Of a stretch of DNA of 64,000 bases, positions 52,528 through 64,000 are shown piece after piece; position 1 is the first letter of the stretch, and each line of letters opens with the position of its first letter. Both the position numbers and the translations under genes were made by a program. Under the pieces are notes generated by a model. It was not told the DNA's origin, did no database searches, and was given only the letters and a program-made list of their open reading frames with translations. Location: the NCBI GenBank assembly GCA_004519485.1, contig CP038133.1, positions 682,001 to 746,000 of the forward strand, read 5' to 3'. This DNA comes from Nannochloropsis oceanica (lineage: Eukaryota > Sar > Eustigmatophyceae > Eustigmatales > Monodopsidaceae).

Positions 52528-55012
52528 TTATTTGGAAATCTTGCGTCTCCGCCGCAACGTCTGCTTGACGTCTTCCACCTTAATCACTTTCTGTCGCGGG
52601 GTCATTAAAAAATAACCCGTGGACAAGATGCAAAATCCTACGAGGATGCCCACAAAGACATGGTTGGTGTAGAAATAGGAGAAGAAGATCAAGTACCTCA
52701 TTTGCACCCCAAAAAATTGATAGATGTTACTGAAGCGCGCGTAGCCTGCAAACGCTGAAGTGGAAAACTCGACAATCGGAAAGGTACACAACAGGATCAG
52801 AATGAGGTTGAAGAGGAATGAGTTCATGTACGTGCCATTGATCTTCATTGGGTGCAACTCCACAAACAGGAACCGCACTCCAATCTTAAAGTTCCCTGCC
52901 ACGACACAAAAGAGGAGGTAGAGGACGAAGAGCGCCACGGACAGCACCCCAAACAGCGGGAACCACTCATCGAACTGAATGAAGTACTGGTTCAAAAATT
53001 GGGACTGCGGCGGGGAAAAGAACATGTAGAGCACCACATGGAGCACCCACATGATCGTCAAGAGTGACGCCACAACTCCCATCAGGAGCATTGCAATCGG
53101 CCACAAGGGGTTGTAGCTCGCCATATTTTTCGCGGCGCTGAATTTTCCGAAGTCGTCCTCGAGTAAATACACCATCTGTTTGAAGCTCTTCATCGTGCTG
53201 CGCTCGTTGCGCTCTGCACGGGTGCGCGTTAAAAAGTTTCCGCCTGCTGTGCGACGGCTTTTTCGTTCGGATTGGACGAGTTGGCCGACCTGAGGGAGGG
53301 AAGGAGGGAGGGAGGGGAAAAGGGATGGTATGGGTGAGTTGAGTCTACGTGTTTGCGTGTGTGAGAGAATGGAAGGCGAGACGAGGACGAGGGAGACTGT
53401 TAGCAGGGCACATGAAAAGCACCCTCAAATTGTGTCAGTATTTTCCGAGCACCATGTAAACCTTCCTCGTCCCTCCTCTCAATCCCTCCCTCCCTCTCTC
53501 CCTCCCCCCGTCTTCACCTCGATCAGATCCGCCACCCGTGTCTGCAACAACAGTTGCTCATGGGCCAGTTCTTCCGCTGACATTGCCTTCGGCCGAGCCG
53601 TAAATGTCGTGATTAGGTCCATGGGCAACGCCGCCAGGCCCACCCCTCCGAAAACAGAAAAGAAGATCCAACCCACGAAGGAGAGGAGGGCAACCATATA
53701 GACAACAAAGGATGATTGGAAGGTCATCGAGGTCCTAAAACTCGCGTTGGTCACATCAGCTGCAAAGCTGGCTTCTTCCACATTCAGGGTTGCATTCATG
53801 GGCGTAGCGAGAGGGTGGGTATAGAGGTCGGCCATACTGGCGGGGATTTCCGTTACAGGGAGGCGGAAGCGTCCGATCTGGAAGGAGGAAGGAAGGAAGG
53901 GAGGGAGGGAGGAAGGGAGGGGGGATGAGCTACGAGGCTACTTTTTAAGATCATGGGCAGAGAGTGCGTATGCGAGAGCAAGAGGGCAGGATAGAATGTC
54001 GTTTGCGAAAAAAAAGCTATACAGTGGAAGGTACGTACGAAGAAGAAGCATACACCCAGGACAAGCCCCGAGGCGAAGAGACAGACAGCGGTGTACTTGA
54101 TCGCTGTGCAGGCTGCCTGGCCTTTGCTCTCCGTCAGACCGTCGTTGCCCTGAAGGGATAAGGTGATTGAATGTATTTTAAAAAGTGAATTTACTTTGAT
54201 TTCTATGTCGGACAAACATGGAAGAAGAGGGGGGGAAAGGAGACGCACATCGTCTTCTGCTCGAAGGGGGGAAACCAATGAAAGCCCACGAAAGGCGACA
54301 TGTCCACCACCGCTCTCCCTACCTCCGTCCCTCTCTCCTTTCCCTACACACACGCACACTCTCTCTCTTCCTCTCTCTCTTCAAAAAACGCATACCTCAT
54401 AGTAAAAGATGGCAAACGGCAGAACAACCACGCACAGCAAGGTGACAAGGACATACATAATTTTCCAAAACAGGCCCATGTTGAGGCCACCGCAGCTTTC
54501 CACCCATCCCTGGGCACACCCAATGTTAATGCTGTTATTAGCTACATCGAGGGGTAGAGCTAGAACGCAGGATTCGGCGAGCAGAAGGCCGAAAATCTTT
54601 GGTGAGGAGTTGAGGAGGGAAGAGATGAGGGCGGGAGGGATGGTTGTCGGCGACGGATGGAAAATGGGAGCACTACAGCTAGAGAATGGCGCAATGTACA
54701 AGCATGTAGAGGTGGAAAATGAGCACAGGACTCATCACGACGTAGAATGAACAAAATCATCCGGACGAATGCATCCGGCTGGCGGGAAGTGGAGAGCGCG
54801 GCAGTCCAGCATTTGTACTCGACACACACGGCATGACATGGGCCTTCCCGTCAAACCCTTTCCATCGATCTACGTACCACCAGGGCCTTGGGAAAGTATG
54901 CCTCATTCTTGTCGTCTGGATGTGACCAGTGCACGAGCATGTACACGTTGATTATGAGCAAGATGACAATCATCAAGCCGATGCATAGCAGCAAAAACCA
55001 GGACACACCCAT
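52528..55012 (-). CDS. LIMR-family (LMBR1 domain) multi-pass membrane protein, 5 exons
   Basis: Exons 55012-54878, 54596-54396, 54149-54039, 53877-53518 and 53289-52528 are all in phase 0 and give 522 residues, the usual length for plant LIMR proteins (about 509). Signature pieces in order: VHWSHPDDKNEAYFPKALV, LALPLDVANNS, VVLPFAIFYYE, FVGWIFFSVFGGVGLAALP, LITTFTARPKAMS, the FLNQYFIQFDEWFPLFGVLS block, LHPMKINGTYMNSFLFN, LILLCTFPIVEFSTSAFAGY. There are about nine membrane spans. Animal relatives include LMBRD1 (lysosomal cobalamin export partner) and the lipocalin receptor LIMR; the plant and algal type has no settled function. The start at 55012 gives a first span (FLLLCIGLMIVILLIINVYM) directly before HWSHPDD as in the family. 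The intron between exons 3 and 4 carries a long pyrimidine tract. Divergent from the ABCF gene. Confidence 0.88.
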
Positions 55013-55644
55013 GCTGCTAACGAGGGCACAGAGTGGAACCAAGGGCCAGGAAGGGAGACCGAAGGATTTAGGCGCAGGCTCTAGAGTGTTACCTGTGGTT
55101 TGGTGTCGAACGCTGTGGTTCAGTGCAGCAGGGTGAGAGGTGCAGGTGTCGTTTGGGCTTAAAAAGGACGCGCTTACGGGCGGGCAAGTCAAATTGTCGG
55201 ACGACTTGGATCACGACTCTCAGCATGATCAATGCCCACGGAATAGACAAACTCAAGAGAAATGTTCGATACATGATGGTGAGCATTCCCTGTGCGGATG
55301 TGTGGGTTTGCGTAGTGGAATAGCCAACGAAAGTCGGGAGGACATGAATTAACATGCTTGTCTGGCCCATCGTCGTCCTGTTCTCAAACGCTGATGACTT
55401 ATGCCCTTTCCCGTCGAGGGCCGTAGAAGCATTTCGAGCGATTGCGTGCGCCGTAGGCGAGAGAGGTGTGCTACGTAAGGTGTCCTATAACATGCGATTT
55501 GCCCACCGATCAGAGATAAATTGTGCCTCCTTCTAGACTACACATAACCACTCATTTCAGCCTCCTCTCCATTCCCTCGACCCAAGGCTCTTCAGACGCA
55601 TCCTCCGCCCCACCGCCCCGGCAGCCCCAAGCAAGCGAGGAGAC
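55013..55644. promoter_or_regulatory. Divergent spacer between LIMR and ABCF genes
   Basis: 632 bases holding both promoters. A minus-strand frame at 55089-55370 (93 codons with one hydrophobic stretch) has no family features and may be leader sequence of the LIMR gene. Not called as a gene. Confidence 0.45.
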
Positions 55645-58600
55645 ATGGCCGCCAAGGCCGCCGCCGACAAGGAGAAGGTTGAGGGGGTGATCAACACGGT
55701 GCTCAAGGGTCTCGACGAGCACATCGTCGACTACATAGTTAGCGTGCTCGAGGACGATCCGTTGCAAAGGGTAAGTTGGGTCCCCGGAGGCGAGGCGAGG
55801 GAGAGGAGGGGAGAGGGTAAAACGAGGGAAGGGAGGTGGAAGCGGAGGCAAGAGGTGCGATCACGCAATAGGAGCGGCGTTTAGATGCCCGGACATGACT
55901 GATGTGGAAAATATCTTCGTTGTTATTGCAAGACGACAGTGCTCTCAGTATGTTGCCCAGCCCCCCACACGACCCGTTACTCACGCTTGCATCCCTTCCC
56001 ACTCGACCCCCTTGCTAAATACAGCCACAGGATCTAGAGGAATCGGTAGGCCCCTTTTTGCTGAGCACTGAGTACGCAAAGGATGATCCTGAGGTGGCTG
56101 ATTTGTGTGTACGGCTGTCCTCGGCCTTGTCATTGGCGTTTGCGCATGGTAGGTGGCAGGGGAAGGGGAGGGAGGAAGGGAGGGAGGGTAAAAGACGAAG
56201 AGGGGAATGGGGTATGTGGCCGTGAGTTGGTATTCAAGCGCACTTGTAGCAAAACGAGCAGGCGGTTGATCGCGTTCTCATTCATTCTTCCCCAACTTCT
56301 ATTTTTTCTCCATTCGACCCCTCCCCAGATGTGAGCCACCAACGCGCCGCCTCGACCCGAGGGCAAGACGATACCCCCACATTGCTGTCGGCCCCTCTCT
56401 CCTTCAAGGAGAACACGACGGCGACCGACACAAAGCTGATGGACTTGATGTGGGGGAAGGACAAGGTTCGGCAAGCCCGCAACGTCCAGGTACGATGGAC
56501 CTATGGATTTAGGGGTTTTTGATCATGTATTGACTTCTCATGTTCCTGCATGGTCAAGGGAAATATCTTGATAAGTTTATTTTTGATTTTTCCGAATGAT
56601 TATCCGGTGCGAAAAAGACCGCCATGACAGCTTTTTGATGCGGTATTCACATCTTCGCTCACCTTGCCTTTCTCTCTCTTCCTCTCTCCCCCTTTCCCTT
56701 CTAGTTCACCAACAGCAGCAGCATCAGCAAGCGTCAAGAGCGCAAGCAACGCCGGTTGTTGGAAGCGGACGAGTCCTCCGACGAGGAGGAGGAGCAGGTG
56801 TCGATGATGATCTTGCCCGATTACAGCAGTGGGTCGGGAGAGAAGGATATCAACGTGCTCGGCTTTGTGTTGAGGTGCGTTGAGGCTGGAGCAGTAGCAG
56901 TAGCATTAGCAGCATCACAGTCAACGTTAACAGCAACAGCAGCAGCAGCAACAACAAGAGCAACAATAGCAACACTTTTTACTGGTGCTCATGGCCACCA
57001 TGTCCATATTGATGCTTGCTCTTCCTACGCTTCCCCTTGGTGTATTGAACTGGTCTTGCAGTTCCTCAACCATTACATTTGAGTCCCCTTCCTTATCTCA
57101 CCGTCTCCCCACTTCCTCTTCATTTCAGGTTTGCCGGTCAAGAGCTCTTGTCCCATGCCGATTTGCGGATGGCGTATGGACGACGGTACGTTCATTCGAG
57201 AGAGAAAGCGAATGGAGAGAGGGAGGAAGGGAGGGAGGGAAGGAGTTGGGTGAAGAGAGAAGAGAGAAAAGTGGGAGTCACCTTTTCTGAATAACTTACC
57301 TTCCCTCTCCCCTTTCCTCCCTGCAGGTACGGTCTGATCGGTGCGAATGGCATCGGAAAGACGACGCTTCTCAAGCACATAGCGGCCTTTGAAATCGAGG
57401 GATTCCCGCGCCACCACCGCGTGCTGCATGTGAAACAAGAGGTGCGGTCCAGTGGAAAAACGGTGCTTGAAACCGTGCTGCAGAGCGATGTGGAGCGAGA
57501 GGCCTTGATGGAGGAGGAGAAGGAGATCTTGGCGAGGCAGCAGCTGAAGGACCAGGAGGGGGGAGGGGTGTCGGCCGGTACGCGGAGGAAGGAGGGAGAG
57601 AGGGAGGGAGAGAGGGAGGGAGAGGTTCATGTCGTCTTTTCCTAGTTGGGGTATTTCGGGTTTGTAATTGCATTCACTCATGAATATCACTCATTGTTTC
57701 TGCTATCTCTCCATTCTCTCCACCATCCTGGTGCCGACCACAGAGGAAGTAGAAAACGACTCGAAGCGGCTTTCGGAGATTTATCAACGCCTCACCATTA
57801 TTGGCTCCAACTCGGCCGAAGCCAGGTAGAATGGAAAGATGAGGACGGATTGAAGGAGGGAGGAAGTGAAGAAGAAATGATCTCGCTCGAAGTATCTCAC
57901 ACCCTTTTTCCTTCCTCCTCCCGTCCCTCCCTCCCCATCAGAGCCGCTGCCATTTTGAACGGTCTCCAATTTAGCCTCGAGATGCAATCCTCTCCAACCT
58001 GTGATTTATCCGGAGGGTGGCGCATGCGCGTGGCCTTGGCGTCGGCGCTCTTCATAGAACCTGACCTGTTGCTTTTGGACGAGCCGACAAACCACTTGGA
58101 CCTCGAGGCCGTTCTGTGGTTACAAGAGTACCTCAAGACTTACAAACACACGGTGTTGCTCGTCTCGCACGACCGTGCATTTTTGAATGAGGTCACCACG
58201 GATATAATGGACTTTAAGAACAAGACATTGACGTATTACCGGGGAAATTACGACACTTTCGAAGCCGTGCGGACGGAGAAGATAAAGAACCAACGGAGAT
58301 TGTACGAGGCAAACATGGCCAAGCGCGCGCACATCCAGGACTTCATCGATAAATTTAGGTAGGTTGGTCAAAAGGCAGGGATAGAAGTAGAAAGGGAACG
58401 AGAAAGGGAAACTAGGGAGGAGGTCTTATTGAATCGCTGATTTTGAAATCATATTAAAACAAGCAGCACCTCACACCCTTCCCCCCCCCCCCGCCTCCAC
58501 TAGGTACAACGCCAACCGCGCCGCCCTCGTCCAATCCCGCATAAAGGCCTTGGAAAAGTTGGAGGTGGTGGAGGCGCCGGAAGACGATGCCCAATTCCGT

Positions 58601-60021
58601 TTCCACCTCCCCACCCCCGAGCCTCTGGGACGGCCCGTCATCAATATTGAGAGAGTGTCTTTCGGGTATCCTAAACGGGAACCGGGTGCGTCCATGGACG
58701 ATGAGGAAGGGAAAAAGAAGAAGAAGAAGCCTGTCGAAGGGGAGGGAGGGCAAGAGGGAGAGAAGGATGGAGAAGATGTGGTGGCCCCGCCGGTGCCAGT
58801 GCCGATACTTTTAAGGCCACCGGTGGAAATGGGGAAGATATTGTTCGAAAACGTCGATTTTGGGGTGGATCTGGAGACGAGAATAGGTAAGAAGGAGGGA
58901 GGATAAAAAGGAGGGGGGGAAGGGGAGGAATTGGTGCGTTTTCAAATTATTTAGGGGCGGAACTCGGAACTTTCTCGGCATTTATTTTGGAGTGCACTTT
59001 TCGTTTTCACCCTTTACTCCAGGTATCGTCGGCGCCAATGGTGCCGGCAAGTCCACCCTCCTCAACCTTATCCTCGACAAGCTTCGTCCCACCGAAGGTC
59101 ACATCTTCCGACACCACAATCTGCGGTTGGCGTCCTTCACGCAGCACCACGGCGACCAGTTTGACTTGCGCTTGTCCGCAGTGGAGAATTTCGAGGCCAT
59201 GTTTCCCAAAAGTGATCAACAGGTAGGTGCCAACATGCAATTTAGTTGTGCCGACATGTAATTTCATTGAACGGCTTTGCCTTGTGTGGAGGCCCTTGGC
59301 GGAATGATTCGAGTGATGCGTCACTGTCCTTTTCTCACTCTCCCCTCCCTCCCTCCCTCCCTTCCTTCCTCCGTTCATTCGTCCTTGTTAATCCCAGGAG
59401 CTGCGGAGTCTGGTGGGTAAGTATGGCCTGTCTGGAAACGACGCTATAAAGCCCATGCGCTTCTTATCGGGCGGACAAAAGTCCCGCGCTGGTAAGGAGG
59501 GAGGGGGAGGGAGGGAGGGAAGGAAGGAGGGACGAGAAATAAGAGGCGAGATTCAAACAACAACGCTCACACATGTACGCAATCCATGCATGCAGCCTTT
59601 GCCCTACTGGCACATCGTAAGCCACACATTGTCATTCTCGATGAGCCGACGAACCACTTGGACATGGACACCATCCAGGCCCTCATTGAGGCGGTAAGTC
59701 TAGATTTCGTTATTCAACTTTACCTATACTCTCTTCCTCCTCCTATTTATTTATTTCATACGATGTATGGCAACTGTCCTTTGTTCTATTTTTTTTGTGG
59801 GGGGGGGTCTCAGAGTTTCTCACGTAAGCATTCTCCTACACATTTACCTGTAGCTCAAGGAGTTCCGCGGTGGCCTCTTGGTAGTCTCCCACGACCAGCA
59901 CTTCATCGAGCAAGTCACCACTGATATTTTTGTTTGTGGCAACAATGCCATTAAGCGCTTTAATGGAACCTTTGACGAGTACAAGAAGATGGCTTTGTCC
60001 AAAGTTGTGGCGAAGAAATGA
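55645..60021 (+). CDS. GCN20/ABCF3-type ABCF ATPase, 13 exons
   Basis: Cytosolic ABCF protein of the Gcn20/ABCF3 class; Gcn20 works with Gcn1 on stalled ribosomes to activate Gcn2. Exons 55645-55770, 56025-56148, 56329-56489, 56705-56874, 57129-57185, 57327-57577, 57744-57825, 57942-58358, 58504-58886, 59023-59222, 59398-59491, 59596-59693 and 59854-60021 sum to 2,331 nt, giving 776 residues with all phases consistent. An N-terminal region of about 200 residues (LDEHIVDYIVSVLEDDP, GPFLLSTEYAKDDPEVADL) precedes two cassettes: GANGIGKTT (about 217), LSGGWRMRVAL (about 346), LLLLDEPTNHLD; then GANGAGKST (about 593), RFLSGGQKSR (about 680), IVILDEPTNHLDMD. VSHDRAFL and VSHDQHFI switch histidines are present. 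FTNSSSISKRQERKQRR is the family's Lys/Arg block. A Lys/Glu-rich insert (58695-58790) sits before cassette 2. This is the most intron-dense gene of the window. Confidence 0.92.
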
Positions 60022-60824
<803 letters not shown>

Positions 60825-61904
60825 ATGCCGCACGTCGACATTGTTGAGGAGAATGCTCGGCCGAGCAGCTACGGGCGTTATGGCGCAGTCGAGCTGGGCC
60901 AGGACGAGGAAGGCGCAACCATCAGCGTTCTTCGTCGCCAGCCGCATCAAGAGGGGAGACGCGGGACGCATGGGAAGATTGGCATGGTTATTGCTGGTTT
61001 GGTGGCGGTGGTCTTGACCGCCGTTGCTGTTGCTTCGAACACCTCTTCTTCCTCCGCCTCGTCTAATACATCCCCTGCGCGTCTCATGTCCCCCAGCCCT
61101 ATATCCAACACAACCGGGAATGATGTGGCCGGCAACTCACCCAAAGCCTCCACGGGGTGGCAGGATATGGTGCCGAAAGACGTCTTAAAAGCCAACTCTT
61201 CCTCCACCGCCTCCTCCTCCTCCTCCTCCTCGTCGTCAAAGGGCAACCATACCACAGCCAGAAGGAAGGTCGGAGGCCCTGCGCGAAACTGCACGTTGGA
61301 CGAATGTAAGACCTACAGTGGCTGTGACCCTTCCGCCTTCCCCTTTGTTTGCGTCGGTGGCTTTGCCAAAGGGGGTTGTGCCAAGGTACAGAGCGCCTGG
61401 GAACAACCCGGCTGCTCTGATTTCTGTACCCTTGCAGGATGCGCGAGCCAGGCCCCCACTTGCGGACAATGCAGCCCGGAGGACTGTCACAAGGTTCAGT
61501 CTGTCTGTGGTGCTAACCGTCGATATGCTTGCGTGGAGGGACCGAGCGCGGGAGGGTGCTCTACGGAGTCGGCGTATTGGCCTCAGGGGATTTTGAATGG
61601 CATTTGCAAGACTTGCTGTGATCTGAAGACGTGTGCACCTGCCTTGACGTGTGCGAAATGCACAACAAAACAATGTGCATCTATGTCCATGTGTGGTGCC
61701 ACAGAGCCAGTGCAGTGCACGGGGGGAGCTGCGGCGGGTGGGTGTGGAACAAAGGACTCGTGGGCAACGGCTGGTATGGCCGGCTCCTGTACGGCATGCT
61801 GTGACACATCTGCCTGTGGTGGAAGCGACGACAGCGATGATGATAGTGATGATGCGGCTACGGATGCTGATGCTGATGCAGACTCGACGGAGCCAGCGAC
61901 GTAA
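60825..61904 (+). CDS. Single-pass membrane protein with three Cys-rich repeats, family not recognised
   Basis: 359 residues, one exon from the start at 60825. Residues 1-50 are a polar, probably cytosolic tail; about 51-70 form one membrane span (KIGMVIAGLVAVVLTAVAVA); then a Ser/Thr/Asn-rich stalk with several N-x-S/T sites; then three tandem modules of about 50-55 residues, at roughly 61289-61450, 61462-61650 and 61651-61830; then an acidic Asp/Ala tail. Each module has the order C-x-x-x-x-C, a Cys about 5 later, a second Cys after an aromatic or Val, A-x-G-G-C, an aromatic near the middle, and a closing C or CC with C-D (SAGGCS, AAGGCG, AKGGCA). Topology is type II or, less likely, a long-leader secreted protein. 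It looks like an extracellular disulfide-bonded array, perhaps ligand- or wall-binding. No named family is recognised. Confidence 0.75.
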   Translation: MPHVDIVEENARPSSYGRYGAVELGQDEEGATISVLRRQPHQEGRRGTHGKIGMVIAGLVAVVLTAVAVASNTSSSSASSNTSPARLMSPSPISNTTGNDVAGNSPKASTGWQDMVPKDVLKANSSSTASSSSSSSSSKGNHTTARRKVGGPARNCTLDECKTYSGCDPSAFPFVCVGGFAKGGCAKVQSAWEQPGCSDFCTLAGCASQAPTCGQCSPEDCHKVQSVCGANRRYACVEGPSAGGCSTESAYWPQGILNGICKTCCDLKTCAPALTCAKCTTKQCASMSMCGATEPVQCTGGAAAGGCGTKDSWATAGMAGSCTACCDTSACGGSDDSDDDSDDAATDADADADSTEPAT

Positions 61905-63059
61905 ATTTTGTAATTTGCGGGCTGGAGGGGAATAGAGGACGGACTCGGTCATGTAGGACTCCGCTTGTGGTGGCGAGTATCAGGATAATGATGAATACAG
62001 GTGAGGATTCTGGTGCTGTTCTAAATACGACGGAGCCGACCTTGTGGAGATGGAGATGCATTGGAGATGGTGTGGAGACGTAAGAGAGGAGGGTTGTTGA
62101 AGTGTTTTTCTCAGTCTACATCCCCACCACCGCGGGGCAAGAGAGATGAGGAGAAGAGCTTTTACTCTTACGGGGGAGATGATAAACGCCTGTGAAGATA
62201 GGGATGAAATCAGGGAAGGCATCGCATTTGTGTTTTGAATAGATTGAAAGGGGAAGAGGGAGAGAGGAGAAAGGAGGGGAGGAGAGAGAGCAGTTGTAGT
62301 CTTATATTTCGTCAGGCGTGTAGGAGGAAGAGACGCGACATGATTGAAGAAAAGGAGGAAGACGACGAGGACGAGGAGGAGTACAGACGAGAGGAGGGTA
62401 AAGCATAGATTACGTCGAGTATATTGGAGAGAGGAAGAGAAGACAGAGACAGAGATCAAGAATTGAAAAAGGTACAGTCGCTGACTTCATGCCTATTTTT
62501 TTCGTCGTTACGGGGGCAGGCGGGCGGCTTGGGTTTTTTTCATTCTACTCTGCAAGCACAAAAGGGTGGATTCAAGGATAATCTGAAAGAAAACTCTTCG
62601 AAACCTCACCAGTGGTAAGTCTTCTTCTATCTTCTTCTACTTCTTTCTATTTCTCTCCGTGTCATCAACGTTGTGGCCTGCCTTACCCTGTGGGTCACGG
62701 ATCTCTTAACCTCATTCTCATCCTCTTCCTTGTCGTCCTCATGACAGAAAGCGGATTCGATTTTGGTGTCGTCATTGCTCTTACTTTTGAACAGTTTCTC
62801 CTGCCTGCCCTCTTCCTTATTCCCCTCTCCTCCTTTCCCCACTCTCTAGGTGGTTTGAGGCTTCCTTTCTCCCTTTCCTCAATTCTTCTTCTTGTGTATG
62901 TAAACGAAACGAAACAAAGTCGAATGGCAGCACTGGTGTCATGCCTCTCCTTTTTCTCCCAAGGCTTCTGTTTCTCCTTCTCTACCGACTCCCCTCAACC
63001 CTTCTCCTTTCCCCCCTTCGCTTAACGGTCTCTCCCCCCCATCCCCAATGCGAGGACAT
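61905..63059. other. Convergent spacer, 1.15 kb
   Basis: Lies between the 3' ends of the Cys-rich gene (+) and the edge gene (-). One strand is strongly purine-rich (62060-62460). Frames here (plus 62612-63025, minus 61980-62459) are Ser/Phe/Leu/Pro-rich products of pyrimidine tracts and show no family features. No gene called. Confidence 0.5.
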
Positions 63060-64000
63060 CTAATATTCCAAACACAAATTCAGCTCGTCGATGCTTAATT
63101 GTATATCCCCAGTCCCCATGATCAACCGTTTCTTGTCCGTTGAGTACTCAATCTCCGGCTCGGGCAAACACAGATTTGCCCTCACTTCGAGCTTCGCATG
63201 GCCCTCGGTGCCATCCAGAGGGAGGCGCCGGCGGAGGGTGACACCGTCTTTCAGGTTTAGGGGTTGAAGCCTGAAGGATGGATGGATGGAAAGAATGAGA
63301 AAGGGAGGAAAGGGGGGTAAGTTAATGTGGTCATTATCAAGCGAGTAAGAAAGGAAGCATCTGTCGGTGGAGGAAGAACAAGGGATAGCAAAACGGAGGG
63401 GGAAAAAAAACACCAAAGCAGGCCCCCTCTCGGCCCCTACCAAAGAAATCAACCGCCGCAACCCCAGAGGAAAACATAACAAATTTTAAAACGAAAATAT
63501 CGTGTAACTATCGATTTCTCACCGTTCCGTCCTGAAGCCCAACCGTGCGTATGAGCGCCAGGTTCCTGTGTCTATCCCGGCCCTGAACTTGAGCCTCGTG
63601 GCAATGTCGTCCTGGTCCCCAAGCGTCACCAGCCACGTCTTGCTAAACTGAAGCTCTCGTCCCTTCACTGTCAGACGGCCGCCAATGATTCGATCTTCCC
63701 ATGAGGACTTGAACTGCCACACGCCGATCTGAGGAAGGAAGGGAGGGAAGGAGTGAGTAATGAGTGTGATGGACTAGTGTGCTCTGTTCTCGAGACAGCG
63801 AGCGGGAAGCCGTTGGTTCAACCCTTACTATTTTTCCGTCTCAAACACCTGATTTTCCTCTCTCCCTCTCTCCCTCCCTCCATTTATTCCTCCCTCCCTC
63901 CTCTCTCTCCCTCCATCCCCAACTCCCTACCTGCGTGTTGTAGTCCGCCCCCAGCTCAATCACGGTCTTAAAGGGATAGAATCTCTTTCTCAGCTTCAAT
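63060..64000 (-). CDS. Conserved protein of unknown function, 5' part beyond right edge, 3 exons seen
   Basis: Exons, read on the minus strand: from the edge to 63931, 63728-63523, and 63270-63060, joined in frame. The visible 161 residues include KLRKRFYPFKTVIELGADYN, WQFKSSWEDRIIGGRLTVKG, then RLKFRAGIDTGTWRSYARLG and RRLPLDGTEGHAKLEVRANL, and end SIDELNLCLEY. Alternating hydrophobic/polar residues, many Arg/Lys and the WEDRIIGG-type turn suggest a beta-rich or beta-barrel-like fold, perhaps linked to an organelle envelope. It resembles uncharacterised conserved proteins of plants and algae as far as I can recall, but I cannot name a family with confidence. The N-terminus and any targeting peptide are outside the window. 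Confidence 0.65.

Noticed and set aside
55089-55370. Minus-strand frame of 93 codons with one hydrophobic stretch between LIMR and ABCF
   Set aside because: No recognisable features, no splice link needed, and the LIMR start at 55012 is already well supported.
59411-59424. Donor-like GTAAGT inside ABCF exon 11
   Set aside because: Reading through gives LVGKYGLSGNDAIKPMRFLS, which fits the conserved family segment before the second signature motif, so it is coding.
62612-63025. Plus-strand frame of 137 codons, Phe/Leu/Ser-rich
   Set aside because: Composition follows the pyrimidine-rich strand; it looks like several membrane spans only because TTC/CTC/TCC codons dominate.

Overview
The window looks like nuclear DNA of a photosynthetic stramenopile (heterokont) alga with a red-type complex plastid. 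A small, intron-poor-to-moderate genome such as that of a Nannochloropsis-like eustigmatophyte fits, but the species cannot be fixed from the sequence alone. The evidence is: spliceosomal introns (GT-AG, one GC-AG); a wholly eukaryotic gene set; and at least two, perhaps three, predicted N-termini that pair an ER-type signal peptide with an ASAFF- or SFF-like cleavage site, the bipartite address used for complex plastids. Genes are closely packed, purine/pyrimidine tracts (GGAGGG / CCCTCC) are everywhere, and several proteins carry long Gln, Gly, Ser or Glu-Gly-Arg runs. I saw no transposon, LTR element, viral fossil, tRNA, rRNA or CRISPR array.

Layout, left to right: MON2 (-, runs off the left edge); a DBP2/DDX5-type DEAD-box RNA helicase (+, 7 exons); a GEP4-type PGP phosphatase (+, 3 exons); CNOT1/NOT1, the CCR4-NOT scaffold (+, 6 exons); a GT90 glycosyltransferase (-); ARP4/BAF53 actin-related protein (+); a multi-pass TB2/DP1/HVA22-like protein (-); bL17 ribosomal protein (+, 3 exons); a SEC14/CRAL-TRIO lipid-transfer protein (+, 5 exons); a tandem-GNAT acetyltransferase with a plastid-type leader (+, 7 exons); a TPR/Mlp nuclear-basket protein (-, 2 exons); a SAP-domain NuSAP-like protein (-); a PWI-like (Nab2/ZC3H14 N-terminal type) RGG protein (+, 2 exons); an EttA-type ABCF ATPase with a plastid leader on its own exon (-, 2 exons); a LIMR/LMBR1 membrane protein (-, 5 exons); a GCN20/ABCF3-type ABCF ATPase (+, 13 exons); a Cys-rich single-pass membrane protein with three repeats (+); and a conserved protein of unknown function cut by the right edge (-, 3 exons seen).

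Most neighbours are arranged as head-to-head pairs sharing 0.36-0.7 kb spacers (MON2/helicase, GT90/ARP4, HVA22-like/bL17, NuSAP-like/PWI-like, LIMR/ABCF), separated by convergent junctions. Four genes belong to one theme, nuclear mRNP remodelling, export and deadenylation: the Dbp2-type helicase, CNOT1, the TPR/Mlp protein and the PWI-like Nab2-type protein. Two ABCF translation ATPases of different classes (one plastid-addressed, one cytosolic) lie 4 kb apart.

The most unusual signals are the array of tiny symmetric exons coding Tyr-Gly-Gly repeats in the helicase together with its 1.7 kb intron; a class of introns with a purine-rich 5' arm complementary to their pyrimidine-rich 3' arm; a plastid-targeting exon spliced onto EttA; FG motifs in the tail of the TPR-like protein; and the unrecognised three-fold Cys module near 61.3-61.8 kb.
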